Of a stretch of DNA of 33,191 bases, positions 7,765 to 17,083 are shown one piece after another. The stretch comes from Bdellovibrionales bacterium RIFOXYA1_FULL_36_14. GTDB lineage: Bacteria; Bdellovibrionota; Bacteriovoracia; Bacteriovoracales; Bacteriovoracaceae. The DNA lies in NCBI GenBank assembly GCA_001769975.1, contig MEPW01000007.1, positions 1 through 33,191 on the forward strand, written 5' to 3'. The notes beneath the pieces were generated by a model that saw only the letters and a program-made list of their open reading frames with translations, searched no databases and was not told the DNA's origin. Each line of letters begins with the position of its first letter. Positions within the stretch are counted from its first letter, which is position 1. Position numbers and translations under genes: made by a program.

Positions 7765-9249
7765 TTATAACGCTTTCTGCTTATAACTTAACAATTCATC
7801 GAAACTTTCTTCTTTTTGAATTTGCAGCTTGTTATGAATATATTGCTTAATAAATTCCTTATCAGTTTGGGCCAACGACGCAAAGCTTACACCTGCTGCA
7901 AGTTTTACCCGCTTACTAATAGTCACAAATCCAATATCCTCAAACCACTTAATTTGGGCCTTAAATTTTATTTCCCGCCCTTCCAACTCTAAAACTGCAT
8001 CATCTATCAAGGTATCAACTTGAAAAATTTTTTTGTCTTCGTTTTCCACATATATTTTAATACCGCTTTCCGATATATCTGAGACTCTCCATTTTTTATC
8101 TGGCTGAGCACCACCCACCGCTCTTTTTTTCAAAAGGGTCTTTTCAAAACTTAAAAATTTTAGCCTGGGGAATTCTCTTCTTTCAACTTTCCAAATCATC
8201 TCCGGAACGGGTATTTTTAAAGAATTTTCCTGATAGTAGTCCTTAGGATTTTTGATAAGAAAAAACAGTCCACCCTTATCTATATTACCTCGAATGCAAA
8301 TCTCACTCCATTCTCCAGAGCCAATTTGTTTTTCAAATTCAACACCTTTTTTATTCATCACCCATTTAAGAACAAACTCTTCTTGAACACCATGGTTTAT
8401 TTTTAAAAAGCAGTTAATATCCAATAGTCCCCGGGGCGACCAAAGGTTTATATGTGGACAATTTTCACAAAGATCTTGAAGATAATCTTTTTTTTCTTCT
8501 TTCTCGGTAATTTCATTAAATATTTCTGAAAGTTCATCGTTGGTACCGCTAGATAATAAATCCAAAAAGGATTTTTCCAGATCTAGTTTGGGATTTTTCA
8601 CCAGACTAGGCTTATTATTAGTGGAGACTTTTGGAGTTTTGATGCCTGGATCTGCATCTGCATCATGAAGAGGGTGATAGCGGCCTTCCACTTTTGCCAG
8701 CTTGGCATCCAATAATTCCATCTCTGAACTAAGATTAACATTTCCAAATATATTTTCCAGTTCGCTATTTACTTCTAAACTCAATGTAGCATTTTTACTT
8801 TTTTTACTTCCCCCGAGCAAAACGGTTGCCATCTGACTGTCATGATTTTTTTTCAGACTTTCTTCTTTTCCCTGCATTCGCTCTCTCTCTCCGAAATGAT
8901 TATCCAACAATGTCAGAAGCTCTTGATTTGCCCGGCTAAGAGGAATAATAGTAGCCTCAGTGCGAATTTTAGGAAGACTTCCATCTCCCGTGATCAGAAC
9001 CACTTTCATGTACCACTTAATAGCCTCTTTATTGAGTTCATTAAATTCGGTAAGATTTTTTTTGAGCTGAATGGAGCGAGATACAAACCATACCGCCACT
9101 CCAGTAGCTTTCTCTTCCGCAAATTTTTTAATATCAGTTAAAGTAGTAACTTCTGTAATGTAATAAATATCGTCCTTGTTGATACGTTCCAAAAGCTTTC
9201 TTGGTACGATACTTTTAAATGGATTAATAAGAATTAAATCTCTTTTCAT
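7765..9249 (-). CDS. PilZ-domain protein with degenerate N-terminal receiver-like region
   Basis: The 494-aa protein has no membrane segment. Its C-terminal domain (about 355-475) carries both halves of the c-di-GMP-binding PilZ signature, RREFPR (357-362) and DISESG (391-396), at the usual order and spacing. Residues 1-120 show alternating strands and helices (DLILINPF, VVLITGDG, ATIIPLSRA), like a receiver or Rossmann domain without its phospho-acceptor Asp. The middle (120-260) is polar and probably disordered, then CENCPHINLW (261-270) begins a compact region. It likely senses c-di-GMP for motility or surface behaviour; the partner is unknown. A TATTAT hexamer (9279-9284) lies about 30 bp ahead of the start, but no clear Shine-Dalgarno. 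Confidence 0.85.
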   Translation of the reverse strand: MKRDLILINPFKSIVPRKLLERINKDDIYYITEVTTLTDIKKFAEEKATGVAVWFVSRSIQLKKNLTEFNELNKEAIKWYMKVVLITGDGSLPKIRTEATIIPLSRANQELLTLLDNHFGERERMQGKEESLKKNHDSQMATVLLGGSKKSKNATLSLEVNSELENIFGNVNLSSEMELLDAKLAKVEGRYHPLHDADADPGIKTPKVSTNNKPSLVKNPKLDLEKSFLDLLSSGTNDELSEIFNEITEKEEKKDYLQDLCENCPHINLWSPRGLLDINCFLKINHGVQEEFVLKWVMNKKGVEFEKQIGSGEWSEICIRGNIDKGGLFFLIKNPKDYYQENSLKIPVPEMIWKVERREFPRLKFLSFEKTLLKKRAVGGAQPDKKWRVSDISESGIKIYVENEDKKIFQVDTLIDDAVLELEGREIKFKAQIKWFEDIGFVTISKRVKLAAGVSFASLAQTDKEFIKQYIHNKLQIQKEESFDELLSYKQKAL

Positions 9250-9380
9250 ATTTTGTTCTATGGTGTTTTCCAGTATCCATAATACACTGCTAAGTTCTTA
9301 AAATCATGAAGTCAAAGTTTGCCTACTTCAGCGTAGGAACCGCTTTTAAGCTTGTAACCTACTGATATTACATTTAAATT

Positions 9381-9407
9381 ATTTCACTGTAATTAATTTG
9401 GTGAAAT
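9381..9407. promoter_or_regulatory. Inverted repeat ahead of the ferritin-like gene
   Basis: ATTTCAC (9381-9387) and GTGAAAT (9401-9407) form a 7-bp inverted repeat with a 13-nt spacer, 43 bp before the ATG at 9450. The divergent 200-bp gap also contains a second small dyad, CCTAC-N6-GTAGG (9322-9337). Either could be an operator, but neither matches a regulator motif I can name. Confidence 0.25.
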
Positions 9408-9449
9408 TTCCACTTATTTTGCATATTCAAATTATTCAAGGAGTGCAAG

Positions 9450-9935
9450 ATGCAAAACGTGTTTGACGTAATTAAGGAAAGAGAAAAAGTAATGGAGCAA
9501 TATTATCGGGATTTGGTAAAGAAAACCACTAATCAAGGGATCAAATCAATTTTGCTAATGATTGCCGACGAAGAAAGCAAGCATTTTGACCATTTCGAGA
9601 GTATGAAAAAGCAAATTGCCAACCCTGAAAAAAGCACACTGCTAGTAGATTCCCGAAAAATTTTAAAGTCTCTTAAACAAAATAAAAACATAACTCCGAT
9701 CAATATCAGTCAACTTGAACTTTATGAAAAAATTCGCGACGAGGAAAAGCGAAGTGAAATTCTTTTTAAGGACCTCGCCAATAATGAAAACGACCGTGAA
9801 CTAAAATCAATATATGACCAAGTGGCAAATGAAGAGCACCGTCATTATCTAATTATGGACGAAATTTGTGAATTTATCGCCAGACCTAATGATTGGGTTG
9901 AATCACCTGAGTTTAGCAATTTAGATCATTATTAA
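9450..9935 (+). CDS. Rubrerythrin/ferritin-like diiron protein
   Basis: The 161-aa protein is a four-helix ferritin-like domain. Two carboxylate-His pairs mark the diiron site: ADEESKHFDHF (39-49) in helix 2 and ANEEHRHYLIMDE near residue 130-142 in helix 4. Upstream Glu residues in helix 1 (EREKVMEQYY) and helix 3 (EKIRDEEKRSE) supply the remaining ligands. There is no C-terminal rubredoxin Cys4 module, so it is the short 'ferritin-like domain' type rather than full rubrerythrin. The likely role is peroxide or oxygen-linked iron chemistry. AAGGAG stands 6-8 nt before the ATG. It is monocistronic and ends at the hairpin at 9963. Confidence 0.85.
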   Translation: MQNVFDVIKEREKVMEQYYRDLVKKTTNQGIKSILLMIADEESKHFDHFESMKKQIANPEKSTLLVDSRKILKSLKQNKNITPINISQLELYEKIRDEEKRSEILFKDLANNENDRELKSIYDQVANEEHRHYLIMDEICEFIARPNDWVESPEFSNLDHY

Positions 9936-9962
9936 TTAATCTAATTTTTAAATTAAATTATA

Positions 9963-9987
9963 AAGGAGAGCTTTAGAAGCTCTCCTT
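9963..9987. terminator. Bidirectional hairpin terminator
   Basis: AAGGAGAGCTT, a 3-nt loop and AAGCTCTCCTT form a perfect 11-bp stem. It lies between two convergent genes. The TAA of the leftward lipoprotein gene (9986-9988) overlaps the hairpin edge. The tail is TTATTTC on the plus strand and TTATAATTT on the minus strand, so it can serve both genes. Confidence 0.85.
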
Positions 9988-12900
9988 ATTTCAGATCATC
10001 TAATTTCCATTCAAAACCCAGGAATGTTCTAGGGTCTACCGGTAAAGAGTAAATTCCATAAAAGCTCGTGGGCAGTTTACTATAGATTGGTAAAAGGGCG
10101 AATAACGGATCATTAATTCTACCAATGGGTGTTTGAATTGTTCTATTTTTAGCAGCTCCGTATTGTTCAGTATAAAGCAAAGAGGAAAAAGCTGTTAAAG
10201 TTTGTTCTCCTCGAATAGCCACATCAAACCACCTGTTCTTTATACTTGGCATATCAAAGGAGTGTCCCACGTTGAAATGTTGGGTAATATAATAGTAATT
10301 TTCAGGTACCTTAATTTCTTCTTCGACTACTTCACCCGTACAAATAAAGAAGCCTCTATTTAAAAAATCTGATTTTAATTCAACACTCAGCTCGTTATTC
10401 CAATAAATTTCAACTCCGCCTTTTTTCATAAAAACTTTGCTATCAGGATTTAAATTAAATCCCGCAGGATTGAGTTTTATGGATACGCAATGTTCATATT
10501 TATCAAACACTAAGTTAAATTCGTTTCTTTGTACTACTAAATTAACGCTGTTACCTGTTCCCTCATCTGTACCATTAGAATAGCTTTTACTACGAGATAA
10601 ACTCAATGAAGTGTTCGCACCCATATTAAATGGTAGCGAAATGGGTAATAATTTATCAAGACCAGTGGAAATATCGACCCCAGTCGACCGGCTGGAAGTC
10701 GTTGATTGGCCATATCCCCACTGAACGCCTGAACTAACACTCATATTTACCGATAGCCCTTTTTGATGCTCAAAACTTTGAAGACTATGAGCGCGAATTT
10801 TTCTTTCAATTACAAAAACGTTCCAATATTCTCTAGCAAAACTCATGCAAGCACTAGCAGCTTCATAATGGCTTTGGGGCAAAATCTCATGGGCAATATC
10901 GGAGATATACATCGGTGCATTGGAGCTCATCTTCTCAAATACATCTACAGGATAAAGATTTCTAGCATAGTCATAAAACCAATATTGGCATAACTTTTTA
11001 ACGAACTCTTCAGTCATCTCTCCAGTAAGGACAAACTTACCTAACTCTCGTTTAGAAAAACTAGGCTGCAAAGACAAGTGATTTTTATTGGTTGATTTAT
11101 TTAATATTAAATTTTGCTCATCTGGGAAGGTATGGAAATTACCTTTCAAATATTGAGCAAACCTCGCATGATCTTTCTTGTGCCATAGTGGATTAGAAAG
11201 CCTGGACAAGAAGTCATCAATATTTAAGAAACTTTCCATGATTTCACTACCACTTAAATCAATGTAATTCAGATTATTTTGCGCAAGAAAATGGGTAAGC
11301 TTTGACGCTTCCAAGGCCCTGGCTTTTTTTGCCTCAACAAGCTTTTCCCCTCTTTCAATCATACGAGTGGTTGTAATATCAAATCGAGGTGGAGCATAAC
11401 CGGTCATTTCTTTTTTAGACCTTTCGTCATAGTACTTTATAGGAATCAACTCCTCTTGTAGACCAAAATGATCTTCTGCCGCTGTATCTAATTCCAATTC
11501 GTCGGCATTCACCGTTTTATAAATTTTCTCTCCGTTTTCATCATAACCAAATCCAGAATTTAAATTAAGAAAAAGCTTTTTCATACTAGCTTCATAATCA
11601 TAGAGTGAATTGATAAAGTGATCAGCATCAGCTTGCTCATATTGTCCAAAAAGATAGACCTCACTATTTTGAGTTAAATTATCACTTTCATCGGCTATCT
11701 CTAGCTCCCCGTTTACCAATCGCGGATCAGTTTTATCCAAACCTTCTAAAACGTTGCCACTTTCATCTTTAATATTAGATTTTTCATACTTAAATCTTAC
11801 GGGAACTTGCTTTTCAGCGATGGGAAAATTCAATTCTTTTTGAGCAATGGCTATATAAGTGGAGAGTTCATCTGGACTAATGTAATTATTTCCTCGAGAT
11901 TGATTAATGTTTTTTACGTCCCCTGAGTTGACTTTATTATATTTAGAGATTTTTAGTTTTTCATTAAGGCTCTTTAACACTTGTTCTTGCTTTTTAGGGG
12001 ATAGCGATCGCATTAATTTATCTAAATTGTTTTCGGTAAGCGAATTGAGACCATTTTTTTGGTCTCCAGGTAAAACCGGACCAGCTTCGCTTTCATTTAA
12101 AATCATAACTGGACCAATATAAGGTTTGGATACTAATCCGCTATCATGAGCAATAAGCTGATCCCATGATTTTTTGGTTTTATCCTCTCTTAAATCAGGA
12201 TCTTTTGGAACAATCTGCCCTTGATCATCAACCATCAACTTATCTTCATAAACGGGAAAAATTTCAATCATTAAAAGATTTCGAGAACCCATCAATCGAA
12301 TATCATCTATTTCAAAAGTAACATCCGTTATAACCCTTCCATAAAAAACTTCCACAAATTTGGTTACATGAGAGATATACTCGCCTGCATGGAAGGGGTC
12401 TTCATAAAAGTTTCTCATTAAAACCAGTTTTAATAAATATCTCCCAGGATAAAGCGGCCAGATAGGTTTAACTCTGGTCATGGCGTGATAGGCCATATAA
12501 TCCGGATCAATTCTAACGATTAAATGCTTTCTTAGAGTAAGATTAAGTTGTTCATCGATTATATAATCAAAACCCAAATTTCTATAGCTAAAGTGGGGCA
12601 TAAACACAGTACTTGGTGGTTTTTTATCAAGATCTTGTCCGCCCTCGAGTAAATCTTTTCTTTCCACAAGTGCCGATCCAAACGTAAAGCCAAAGTCCCA
12701 AGGATTGATTGCAATCCCATGGCGTTCCGTAAAGGATAATTCTTTGTTTTCAAGAATAAAATACTGAATGTGGTAATGCTCCTTATCATACGCTTTAAAA
12801 ACCAGTCTATCCGGCCAGGAAAAACATCCATCTTCCCCAGTAGTTCTAACCAACAAGCTGCGATTACCTGATTCATCCTGATAAGCGGTATGAATTTTAA

Positions 12901-14296
12901 AATCTTGATTCCGAAGTGGTTTATAGCCATTAAAGGGATCCTTAATACAAACTGATGAATTGTAATTAACCTCTAAAGTCGGAAGAGAAATTTTTCCATA
13001 ACTTTGAAACTTAGGAGTTTTTATTGTCACACTATATCGATTAAGCGCCCAATCAGAATCTGTTTCAAAAGGTAACATATCCTTATCATCAATTTTAGCT
13101 CCAGATTTCTGGGCACTCTCGATTTTCTTTCCATGATTTTGATAGCCAGTAAACACTTCCCTTACATACTTTCCTTCTAAATCATCCGTATATTTTTCAA
13201 GACTAAAATCATATCCATCCTTCTTGAAAAGCGAAAATTTACTAGTGCTTACCGCACTCAAACTTCCATTTTTTCTACCGGCCATTTGATCAACTGGACC
13301 TAGATAATAAACACCATGAAAAGGTTTAAGTTTTTCTTTTAAATACTTAAGATCATCACTTGGACTTACGATCAATCCCACTTCCACTTCACCACGGGTT
13401 GGAAGAAGTGGAATATTAAGTTCTCTTTCCAATTTAATCTTTTGATCGATCATTTCCACTGGTTCATCAAGAGATTTTTCATCAGATAAAGAAATTACTT
13501 TTTTATCTTCTAAAATTAAAGCGGTACTTTTTTTATTAATTAAATAAGGACGTACAATAAAGAGACCCTTGTTTATTTTATAAAAAACGGTTTCACCATT
13601 TATGTCTAGAAATTTTATTTCCGGAGATATATGAAGTTCCAATTTACTCATATAGCCGTCTGGAGTAATTCGCCCGGATGAAAGCATAAGATTATCAACT
13701 TTCTCAACCCACAGCTGAGCTTTTCTGGCCCCTACACCACTTAAATATTCTTGAACCTTTTCGAAGGCTACCATATGGGAAGGCTTATCTCCTTTATCCA
13801 AATCATAAAATGTTTCTTCTGCCTTACTTCTTCTCCAGGGATTAACTGCATAATTTATATCCTGGTATCCCCGCTGAGCCCCTTTAGAAGTCACGGTTCT
13901 TTTTAAATGAACATAATTGGAATCATAAGTTAAATAATTGAAATCTACTCGATCATCATAAACCAAACAACCATTTTCATTGGTTTTTAAAATTTTACTT
14001 TCTTTGCCGTTTGATATTTCAAAAGTGTTTCTTATTATTTCTTTCTTCGTACCATGATCTTTAAAGCAAATTTCAATGTTATAAATTCTAGTAATTGGAA
14101 AACCATAAGTTTTTTCGTTTATAGTTGAAATGCCGTTGCTGGTGATTTTACTGACATAAAATGAGCCATTTTCATTATAAGTGGGTCTCTCTTGGGGAGT
14201 CTTCACACTACAAGCGAAAAAGAGCAAACCTCCTAAGATCAATAAGACTCTCAAGACACAATTACACTGAATTTCTTTCCATTTAGAATTTAACAT
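9986..14296 (-). CDS. Very large lipoprotein of unknown function
   Basis: The 1436-aa protein begins with a hydrophobic segment ending LLFFACS; Cys29 is the probable lipidated residue and Ser at +2 favours the outer membrane. It has an internal duplication. Residues about 70-155 and 445-535 both run from a Cys-containing strand through GC..(Y/W).DR..F to a (A/I)NPW end. The middle (about 750-1000) is charged and helix-rich. Residues 1180-1250 are Ser/Gly/Thr-rich with alternating polar and hydrophobic positions. The ATG overlaps the end of the barrel-like gene by 14 nt, so the two are probably translated together and act at the same surface. I do not recognise the family. Secretion and outer-membrane placement are supported; function is not. 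Confidence 0.7.
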   Translation of the reverse strand: MLNSKWKEIQCNCVLRVLLILGGLLFFACSVKTPQERPTYNENGSFYVSKITSNGISTINEKTYGFPITRIYNIEICFKDHGTKKEIIRNTFEISNGKESKILKTNENGCLVYDDRVDFNYLTYDSNYVHLKRTVTSKGAQRGYQDINYAVNPWRRSKAEETFYDLDKGDKPSHMVAFEKVQEYLSGVGARKAQLWVEKVDNLMLSSGRITPDGYMSKLELHISPEIKFLDINGETVFYKINKGLFIVRPYLINKKSTALILEDKKVISLSDEKSLDEPVEMIDQKIKLERELNIPLLPTRGEVEVGLIVSPSDDLKYLKEKLKPFHGVYYLGPVDQMAGRKNGSLSAVSTSKFSLFKKDGYDFSLEKYTDDLEGKYVREVFTGYQNHGKKIESAQKSGAKIDDKDMLPFETDSDWALNRYSVTIKTPKFQSYGKISLPTLEVNYNSSVCIKDPFNGYKPLRNQDFKIHTAYQDESGNRSLLVRTTGEDGCFSWPDRLVFKAYDKEHYHIQYFILENKELSFTERHGIAINPWDFGFTFGSALVERKDLLEGGQDLDKKPPSTVFMPHFSYRNLGFDYIIDEQLNLTLRKHLIVRIDPDYMAYHAMTRVKPIWPLYPGRYLLKLVLMRNFYEDPFHAGEYISHVTKFVEVFYGRVITDVTFEIDDIRLMGSRNLLMIEIFPVYEDKLMVDDQGQIVPKDPDLREDKTKKSWDQLIAHDSGLVSKPYIGPVMILNESEAGPVLPGDQKNGLNSLTENNLDKLMRSLSPKKQEQVLKSLNEKLKISKYNKVNSGDVKNINQSRGNNYISPDELSTYIAIAQKELNFPIAEKQVPVRFKYEKSNIKDESGNVLEGLDKTDPRLVNGELEIADESDNLTQNSEVYLFGQYEQADADHFINSLYDYEASMKKLFLNLNSGFGYDENGEKIYKTVNADELELDTAAEDHFGLQEELIPIKYYDERSKKEMTGYAPPRFDITTTRMIERGEKLVEAKKARALEASKLTHFLAQNNLNYIDLSGSEIMESFLNIDDFLSRLSNPLWHKKDHARFAQYLKGNFHTFPDEQNLILNKSTNKNHLSLQPSFSKRELGKFVLTGEMTEEFVKKLCQYWFYDYARNLYPVDVFEKMSSNAPMYISDIAHEILPQSHYEAASACMSFAREYWNVFVIERKIRAHSLQSFEHQKGLSVNMSVSSGVQWGYGQSTTSSRSTGVDISTGLDKLLPISLPFNMGANTSLSLSRSKSYSNGTDEGTGNSVNLVVQRNEFNLVFDKYEHCVSIKLNPAGFNLNPDSKVFMKKGGVEIYWNNELSVELKSDFLNRGFFICTGEVVEEEIKVPENYYYITQHFNVGHSFDMPSIKNRWFDVAIRGEQTLTAFSSLLYTEQYGAAKNRTIQTPIGRINDPLFALLPIYSKLPTSFYGIYSLPVDPRTFLGFEWKLDDLK

Positions 14297-15464
14297 CTAA
14301 TGTCTCCAGTTTTATTGAATAACTAGTACGTTTTGCCATCAAACCTGATTTATAAACCAAATCTGAATCCATATATCCTGCTTTAAGTTTTAATTTATAA
14401 TTCGTAAATTCCATGCCCAACTCATAAATATAACCTTGACGGTTGTTAAGCCCTAATTGATATGTCGAATAGTAAGCTGGTGCTACATCAGGCTCGCAAT
14501 AAAATTTATCAACCTTAGATGTTAAGGTTAGATCCTTTGATACGGTAAACTCAATTCCACCACCGGTTGAATAGCCCTTGTTCAATCCACCAGGAGCTTG
14601 ATCATTTAAGAGGTAACTTCCCAAAGCAAGCAATGTAAAGTTAGATAAAAAATCATATTCAACCAAAACTGCAGCAGAATATCCAGAAAATCCATAATCG
14701 TAATGATATCCATCCGAAACGGTATTTCCCCTCGTTATACTTTTTTGGGCCACAATTGATGGAAGATTATCAAACTGATATTTAGTTATAAACATAGTGG
14801 ATTTCAAATAATCTTTTTTATCACCGAGGTTTAGTTTTACTGACTGAGCATGAAAACGTGGTGAGGCTTCTCGCTCTTCTACCCCTGAATCTAAAGAATA
14901 AGATGTTGGAATTGATTCCTCCAACAGCAGATCCATTTTTACTTTTTCAAAATTTAGCACATGAATAGCTGCTTCTATTCCTGGAAAAGAAGAGCTTGCC
15001 ATCAAGTATGCATTTCCAATTCTTTTTTCTGGCTGATGACTCAAAACACCTGCATTTAAATCTAAAAAATCGTGGGGTGCAAAGTTTATAAGGGCTTCAT
15101 CAACGCTAAACGTATTGTTTGGCTCAAACTCGCCATATAGGGACTGAGCTTGTCCCTGAGAAATGGATATTTTGGGTTCCCCATAAAAACGAAGACTTTC
15201 AACCAGTTGATAATTAAGTTTCATTGAGCCTGACAGGTTGGCTGCGGTCCCCTGAGAAATTTCATCATTTAACTTTTCAGCCCCAAGCTTTATCCGCCAG
15301 CTTCCTGAAAATTTGGTGTTTTTGTTTAATATATTTGCAGTTGAAGTTTTGGGGTTTACTGAATTTTGTTTAGATAGTTTAGTCTGCTCATCAGCAAAAG
15401 AAGTCCCTATCAGTATTTGCACTGCTAAAGTCGATAAAAGTACTTTGTTGATCAAACCTTTCAT
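14283..15464 (-). CDS. Outer-membrane beta-barrel-like protein
   Basis: The 393-aa protein has a clear signal peptide (MKGLINKV, hydrophobic core, SFA before DEQTK). The mature part is built of short alternating strands rich in Tyr, Ser and Gly, with aromatic residues at strand ends (for example LNNRQGYIYELGMEFTNY). It ends in Phe after YSIKLETLDVKF, as expected for BAM-assembled barrels. No porin family could be named. AAGG sits 7 nt before the ATG. It is the first gene of a two-gene unit with the large lipoprotein, which fits an outer-membrane barrel plus lipoprotein complex. Confidence 0.7.
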   Translation of the reverse strand: MKGLINKVLLSTLAVQILIGTSFADEQTKLSKQNSVNPKTSTANILNKNTKFSGSWRIKLGAEKLNDEISQGTAANLSGSMKLNYQLVESLRFYGEPKISISQGQAQSLYGEFEPNNTFSVDEALINFAPHDFLDLNAGVLSHQPEKRIGNAYLMASSSFPGIEAAIHVLNFEKVKMDLLLEESIPTSYSLDSGVEEREASPRFHAQSVKLNLGDKKDYLKSTMFITKYQFDNLPSIVAQKSITRGNTVSDGYHYDYGFSGYSAAVLVEYDFLSNFTLLALGSYLLNDQAPGGLNKGYSTGGGIEFTVSKDLTLTSKVDKFYCEPDVAPAYYSTYQLGLNNRQGYIYELGMEFTNYKLKLKAGYMDSDLVYKSGLMAKRTSYSIKLETLDVKF

Positions 15465-15829
15465 CTATAAACCTTATTTAGGTATTAAAAGCTAAAATCG
15501 CAATTTATTTTTCTTTACTGCATACAATTGTAAAAACTATACGCAGTGCGATATCGCTAACTACCTAATAAATGGTAAAAATCCATTTAAACCCAGTTAT
15601 ATAACATAGTAGATGCACTATTGATGCCACACGTCACAGTCTCCTATACCAACTGACTTGCCACAATGGCGATCAATTCATAAATAATTTTAATTTATTT
15701 AACGGGTCAAAATTCCTGCATTTTGACAGTTAAAATTTGTTTAAATTAAATATAATACTTCCGAATAGCTAACTAGTTATTAAACCCATTGTTCTGGTCC
15801 AGTTAATATTAGACAGCTAAAGGCAATAA
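15465..15829. other. Divergent intergenic region with candidate promoter
   Basis: The 365-bp gap separates the leftward barrel operon from the rightward response regulator and holds no credible frame. For the regulator, TTGACA (15723-15728), a 17-nt spacer and TTAAAT (15746-15751) form a candidate promoter. A better-looking TATAAT at 15751-15756 would need 22 nt. Two 10-bp perfect palindromes occur, GCGATATCGC (15548-15557) and TAACTAGTTA (15770-15779), the second between promoter and gene. They may be operators or chance. Confidence 0.4.
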
Positions 15830-16204
15830 ATGAGCAAAAAGAAAACTGTTCTCATCGTAGACGATGACAAAGATGTTCGAGATGTATTGTCCGTCTTTTT
15901 AAAAGAGAAGGATTATTACGTTATTTGCGCTGATTCACCGGCTATCTCGCTGCGCTTGCTGCAAGAATTAAAAATAGACCTCCTAATAAGCGATCTAGCA
16001 ATGCCAGGTATGAACGGCTTTGATTTCATCAAACTCGTATGCCTCACTTTAGAAGTGGAAGACCGACCGAAAATAGTTATTTATACTGGCTACAAAGAAA
16101 TGTTAGCTTCTGAGCCTGCTTTTCAAAATGTCGACAAAGTTATCGACAAATCAACAGATATTAGAAAAGTTATTAAAGAAATCGACGCCCTGCTGGGACA
16201 TTAA
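15830..16204 (+). CDS. Single-domain response regulator (CheY-like receiver)
   Basis: The 124-aa protein is a complete receiver and nothing more. The acidic cluster is VDDDKD (10-15), phospho-acceptor Asp55 lies in LLISDLAMPGMNG, the switch Thr86 in IYTGY, and conserved Lys107 in IDKS. The final residue is usually KP; here it is KS. With no output domain it must act by protein contact or phosphotransfer. No kinase adjoins it; the hybrid kinase at 20234 is a possible partner. AAAGG lies 6 nt before the ATG. It ends 4 bp from the convergent M15 gene. Confidence 0.9.
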   Translation: MSKKKTVLIVDDDKDVRDVLSVFLKEKDYYVICADSPAISLRLLQELKIDLLISDLAMPGMNGFDFIKLVCLTLEVEDRPKIVIYTGYKEMLASEPAFQNVDKVIDKSTDIRKVIKEIDALLGH

Positions 16205-16208
16205 AAAC

Positions 16209-16955
16209 CTACCAGCAACCACCGGCCCCATCATCATCATCATTGTAGGTTGGATAGTACCAATATCGTCTACCCTTTTCAGAAAACAAACTTAGATGCA
16301 TCACGGTTCCCCCTAAGCCAATGGACATATTAAGAGGATTCCAATCGTAAATTAAACTTCCGTCTTGTGGATGCCAGTACATTTCACAAAGGTATTTTTG
16401 GGCAATCTTTAAATCCATTTTTGATTTAAAAACCACGTCAATCGCATCAGCACTTATGTGATCACTATTCGTAGCCCCACCGACTAAACGGTTATAGCAA
16501 GATGGTCTATACCAACTTGTTACCCAAATAGGTGCATTGATGAACCGTCTGACATCTTCAAAGATCAAAAGGATAGAGGCAGCTTTCATCCAATTCCCTT
16601 GAGGCGGAATTAAATTTTCTAGATTACATGCTTGGGCTGCTTCTGCGGTTCTAGCTATGGCTATTTCACGGGCGGTGAAATTGACAATTTGTGAATTCCG
16701 TAAAAATTGATCCAGATCACTAAAATTATTTATGTATTGCAAAGAATCTACGTATTGACCACCTAACATTTCAATAAATCGCTTATAAGTTTCTTGGCTT
16801 TCTTTTGGTGATTTTCTACCAAAAGGCTCAGTCACCAAATCGGATTCAGGCTCGTAATCTAGCGGTTCACCCTTATCATAAATTTGTTTTTCTACGACAC
16901 AGGAAACCCATAACAATGATACAACCGTTAAAATTAGAAAATTTTTTTTCTTCAT
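16209..16955 (-). CDS. Lipoprotein with M15-type peptidase domain
   Basis: The C-terminal half matches the zinc D-Ala-D-Ala carboxypeptidase/M15_3 pattern: SWYRP..YNRLVGGA, then SDHISADAID with the His and Asp zinc ligands, then VMHLSL with the last His. The N-terminus has a lipoprotein signal, MKKKNFLIL then LLWVSC, giving Cys19 with this start. The likely role is cutting or binding peptidoglycan peptides in the periplasm. Start choice: an in-frame TTG at 16979 would add eight residues ahead of the signal peptide and lies inside the promoter-like dyad, so the ATG at 16955 is preferred, although no Shine-Dalgarno is seen. The tail is odd: four Asp then GAGGCW. Peptidase against peptidoglycan-binding only cannot be decided here. 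Confidence 0.8.
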   Translation of the reverse strand: MKKKNFLILTVVSLLWVSCVVEKQIYDKGEPLDYEPESDLVTEPFGRKSPKESQETYKRFIEMLGGQYVDSLQYINNFSDLDQFLRNSQIVNFTAREIAIARTAEAAQACNLENLIPPQGNWMKAASILLIFEDVRRFINAPIWVTSWYRPSCYNRLVGGATNSDHISADAIDVVFKSKMDLKIAQKYLCEMYWHPQDGSLIYDWNPLNMSIGLGGTVMHLSLFSEKGRRYWYYPTYNDDDDGAGGCW

Positions 16956-16962
16956 GTGTGAA

Positions 16963-16982
16963 TAATTGTAATATAACAATTA
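16963..16982 (-). promoter_or_regulatory. Inverted repeat over the M15 gene promoter
   Basis: TAATTGT, 6 nt, ACAATTA is a perfect 7-bp inverted repeat. On the minus strand it contains a -10-like TACAAT (16965-16970) only 9 nt from the ATG at 16955. The -35 is poor (TTGCTT at 16-nt spacing). An operator over a near-leaderless promoter is the simplest reading. Confidence 0.35.
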
Positions 16983-17041
16983 GATCAAGCAAAGTGATAA
17001 CAGAGTATAAATAGTTAAATCTTTTTCTTCAAAACCATCGT

Positions 17042-17076
17042 GCTGCTTGGCAAAGCAGCTATAACTCACTTAAAAT
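17042..17076 (+). promoter_or_regulatory. Promoter with dyad at the -35, Na/Pi symporter
   Basis: TTGGCA (17047-17052), an 18-nt spacer and TAAAAT (17071-17076) are each 5/6 matches. The -10 ends 7 nt before the ATG at 17084, which has no Shine-Dalgarno, so the message may be leaderless. A perfect 7-bp inverted repeat with a 4-nt loop, GCTGCTT-GGCA-AAGCAGC (17042-17059), is centred on the -35. It lacks a T-run, so an operator is likelier than a terminator. Confidence 0.45.
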
Positions 17077-17083
17077 ATTAACT

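Noticed and set aside
17042-17059. Hairpin as a rho-independent terminator
   Set aside because: No T-run follows on either strand and no gene ends nearby; its centre falls on a -35-like hexamer, so it is treated as an operator candidate.
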